Shown here: one piece after another, positions 43,001-45,475 of the stretch
How positions within the stretch are numbered: the stretch's first letter is position 1
Layout: each line of letters starts with the position of its first letter
Assembly (NCBI RefSeq): GCF_000315625.1
Contig: NW_005434650.1
Coordinates: forward strand, 229,507 to 274,981
DNA from: Guillardia theta CCMP2712
Lineage: Eukaryota; Cryptophyceae; Pyrenomonadales; Geminigeraceae
DNA length: 45,475 nt
Direction of reading: 5' to 3'
Notes under the pieces: generated by a model
The model's database searches: none
Told to the model about the DNA's origin: nothing
What the model saw: the letters and a program-made list of their open reading frames with translations, nothing else
Position numbers and translations under genes: made by a program

Positions 43001-45063
43001 TCCTCTCACGGTCAGAGACTCCCGAGCCTCCCCCGCAACACACTTCTCGACCTGCTGCTGCTGCTGCTGCTCTTGCTGCTGCTGCTCTTGCTGCTGCTCT
43101 TGCTGCTGCTCTCTGTTCTCTGCTCTTTGCCTTCTACCAATCACTCTCCTCCTCCTTCCTTCAGGTCTTCGCGTCTCCTTGTAACTTCAGGAGCGTTCGT
43201 GGGGTCTGCCGCGGGTACCCCGAGGTTGACAACCAGAGCTCCCTCCAGCAGTGCCTGTTCCACCCCTTTCCCAGCTACTGCCCAGCTGGTTTGTGGCCCA
43301 ACATATCGGTGAGTGTGAAGAGGAACGAGTTTCTGGGGCAGAGGAGGGAGTGGAAGGGAGGAGCGAGGACAAAGGAGGAAGGGAGAGGGCTGCAGAGGAA
43401 GGAGGAGGAGCAGGACGGGGAGAAGGAGGAGGATGAGCAGGACGGGGAAGAGCAAAATGATGGGGAGGAGCAGGAGGAGGAGGTCGTGGTGGTCGTGGTG
43501 GTCGTAGAGTAGGAGGAGGGAGGAGGAGGAGTGAGGAGGAGGAGGAGGGGGAAGGGTGAGGGAGGAGGAGGAGGGTGAGGGTGAGGGGTTGCGAGTATCA
43601 AGGGGTGAACGATAGTGCAGGGGCTGCCGGGTGATGGACTGGGAGGAAACTATGACTTCTACTACGGATCGACGAGACTTGACGAAGAGAGAAGGACTGG
43701 AGTGAATCAGAGCTCACTACTAGGAAAGCTTGCGAACAAGTCACGGTGAAGGAGGAGGAGGAGGAGGAGGAGGAGGAGGAGGGAGGAGGGAGGAGGAGGA
43801 GGAGGGAGAGGGGGAGGGGGAAGAGGACAGAGCTGGGCTGTGGATGTGACTGTGTGTCAGTCTGTACCTCGATGCGGCTCACTGTGCCGTGGGATACACG
43901 GGAAGGTTCTGCAGCGAGTGCTCGCCAGGCTACTGGCGGATGTTGGATGGGACCTGCTCTACCTGCCCTAACGCTGCTTTCTTCCTAATGTACATTCCCC
44001 TTCCTGCTCCTCCTTCACCTCTTCCTCTCTGAGAGCACTTGATCCTTCCGCCGACTCCTTCTTCTGCTCCTTCTCTCCCTCCCCTTGCTCGACTCTACAG
44101 CTCTCTCGCCGTCTTCCTTCCTCTACGACTTCACCTCTCATCCCTGCTCGACCTGCTGCTTTGCCTTCTCTTCACTTCTCCTTCAGATATCTCATCTGGT
44201 TTTCCGTCGTTGTCTTCATCTTCATCTTGTTGGCCAACGTTGCGATCAGCGACAGTCACCTTGGAAGGATCGTCTTGTCACTTGGGCAGGCAATTCAGAT
44301 GTCTTTCTTTCTAGTTCCTTCCTCTGCCTCCTCCCTCTCCTCCCTCCCTCCCTCATTTTCCTTCTCCTCGCTCTGCTGGCCTTCCTACCTGCCTCCCTGT
44401 CTGTCTGTCTGTCGTTGATTTCTCGTCTTTCATCTCCTCCTCGTCCTCCTCTTTCCTCCTCCTCTTCTTATCGTTGGATGTTGCAGGAGCTTCACCTGCT
44501 CTCGCTGCTTCAGATCTCCTGGCCCCCGCACCTCAAATTGTTTCTCAGCTTCTTCAGCTTCTTCAACTTCAAGTGAGACCATCATGTTGGACGAGAACTC
44601 TCAGAAATTCTTGTCATGACATGGAGAACTTTTGCTGTCTTTGCACACAATCGCGCTCATCACGTGTTGAACTTCATCTTCAGTTTGGAGTTGCTCCCTT
44701 GGACTTGTTATGGGATTCCCCTGAGTTTCATGGACTCTTGGTTCCTGTCACTCTTCCTCCCTTACATTGTAAGATCCTCCTCTCCCTCGACGTCTTCTCT
44801 CTACTCCTCTTCTCCTCTCCTCGTCCTCTCCTCATCATTTCTTTTTTTCGCTCTTCACCTCTTCTCTCCTCTTCTTCTCCTTTCCTCCTCTCCTCCTCTA
44901 CTCTGTCTACTGCTTCTCCTCTCCTTCCTTTCCTTCCCTTCCCCTCCTCCTCCTCTTCCTCTTTCTCTTCGTCACCTGGGAGCAGTTGATTGCGGGAAAC
45001 ACCGTCTGGAACATGCTCCCCTACATCTTCACCACTCAACTTTACTTCGCCGCTCGTCATAAG
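37025..45063 (+). CDS. Giant LamG / Cys-rich / multi-TM surface receptor, 5' part (18 exons, 2009 codons so far)
   Basis: This is a secreted-side receptor or adhesion protein, incomplete at the right edge. Exons: 37025-37575, 37626-39409, 39534-39929, 39979-40026, 40078-40130, 40182-42046, 42145-42438, 42481-42525, 42672-42744, 42819-42934, 42983-43010, 43165-43308, 43621-43745, 43861-43989, 44187-44313, 44487-44572, 44684-44768, 44986-45063. A Leu-rich N-terminus leads to a signal-like stretch (LCLGLCLLAASSTVDAQ). A LamG/pentraxin-type domain at about residues 237-485 has DGQWHHLALSWTASSGQLDL and FAGFLDEIRMYSHAK. A long extracellular part of cadherin-like beta segments follows. Ephrin-receptor/GCC2-GCC3-type Cys repeats start near residue 1567 (SCPAGTFRD, CPPGSFAFLPGSSSC, CPPGTFNPQQGS). 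YTGRFCSECSPGYWR then precedes the membrane part. Membrane helices start near 1885 (LIWFSVVVFIFILLANVAIS), with LQISWPPHLKLFLSFFSFFN and later hydrophobic segments. The first Leu-rich codons and the small exons 4, 5 and 11 are least certain. Confidence 0.85.
43064..43111. repeat. CTG trinucleotide run in a receptor intron
   Basis: CTG/CTCTTG triplets within intron 11 (43011-43164) of the receptor gene. The frame reads through as Leu or Ala runs, but the phase-correct splice removes it. Confidence 0.85.
43309..43620 (+). other. 312-nt purine-rich receptor intron
   Basis: This is intron 12 of the receptor gene, GTGAGT to GTGCAG, made mainly of GGAGGAGG, GAGGAG and GTGGTC repeats. It stays open in one frame (Glu/Lys-rich, then Val-rich), which can mislead gene finders into extending the exon. 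Confidence 0.7.
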
Positions 45064-45064
45064 G

Positions 45065-45097
<33 letters not shown>

Positions 45098-45113
45098 CGA
45101 TGATGATGATGAC

Positions 45114-45151
<38 letters not shown>

Positions 45152-45308
45152 CGATGATGATGGAGATGATGATGATGATGATGATGATGACGATGACGAC
45201 GATGATGATGGAGATGATGATGATGATGATGATGGAGATGATGATGATGATGATGATGATGGAGATGATGATGATGATGACGATGACGACGATGATGATG
45301 ATGACGAC

Positions 45309-45361
<53 letters not shown>

Positions 45362-45440
45362 CGATGACGACGATGATGATGATGATGATGGAGATGACGA
45401 TGGAGATGACGATGGAGATGACGATGGAGATGATGATGGA

Positions 45441-45475
<35 letters not shown>
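45064..45475. repeat. Long GAT microsatellite at the right window edge
   Basis: At least 412 nt of GAT triplets with scattered GAC and GGAGAT interruptions, continuing past the window end. It begins directly at the 5' splice site (AAG/GTGATG) after exon 18 of the receptor gene, so it is intronic. Its variants (ATGACG, ATGGAG) are arranged in higher-order blocks. Confidence 0.92.

Overview
The window is eukaryotic nuclear DNA. Genes are split by very short GT-AG introns (mostly 40-60 nt). Coding sequence is GC-rich and introns and intergenic DNA are full of simple repeats. A chlorophyll a/c-type antenna protein and a folate/biopterin transporter both start with a signal peptide ending in an Ala-Ala-Ala-Phe junction. 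That is the entry signal of red-algal-derived complex plastids. Together these point to a cryptophyte, most likely a Guillardia theta-like alga; the species name is an inference.

Layout: (1) 1-1294, + strand, 3' part of an unrecognised gene. (2) 1774-4634, - strand, BTB-BACK-Kelch protein. (3) 5991-7097, + strand, light-harvesting protein, tail to tail with (4) 7191-10569, - strand, plastid folate-biopterin transporter with 21 exons. (5) 11832-13631, + strand, FHA plus G-patch (AGGF1-like) protein, whose stop lies 17 nt from the stop of (6) 13649-19126, - strand, DDX60-type antiviral helicase that is almost intronless. (7) 20133-21599, + strand, unrecognised single-pass membrane protein with a Cys-rich segment. 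(8) 22010-23023, - strand, RING-like zinc-finger/coiled-coil protein with a 100-N assembly gap in its intron. (9) 23457-27424, - strand, voltage-gated, cyclic-nucleotide-binding cation channel fused to a C2 domain. (10) 28716-36242, + strand, proteasome activator PA200/PSME4 with 30 exons. (11) 37025 to beyond the window end, + strand, giant LamG / Cys-rich / multi-TM surface receptor.

Gene models were built by hand from reading frames, splice-site phase and family resemblance. For each of genes 2-10 the summed exon length is a multiple of three and the joined frame is open. I saw no operon, CRISPR array, tRNA, rRNA or intact transposable element. The genes look like independent housekeeping, photosynthesis, signalling and defence loci, mostly in alternating orientation. 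Divergent promoter gaps are long (about 1.0-1.4 kb); convergent gaps are short (17-480 nt).

Most notable points: a Trp in the channel selectivity filter (TVGWGD), the channel-C2 fusion, a Phe where PA200 normally has the HbYX tyrosine, a tandem exon duplication in the FHA/G-patch protein, three likely GC-AG introns, recurrent TACCC/GGGTGACT-rich islands in intergenic gaps, and the uncharacterised membrane protein at 20133-21599.
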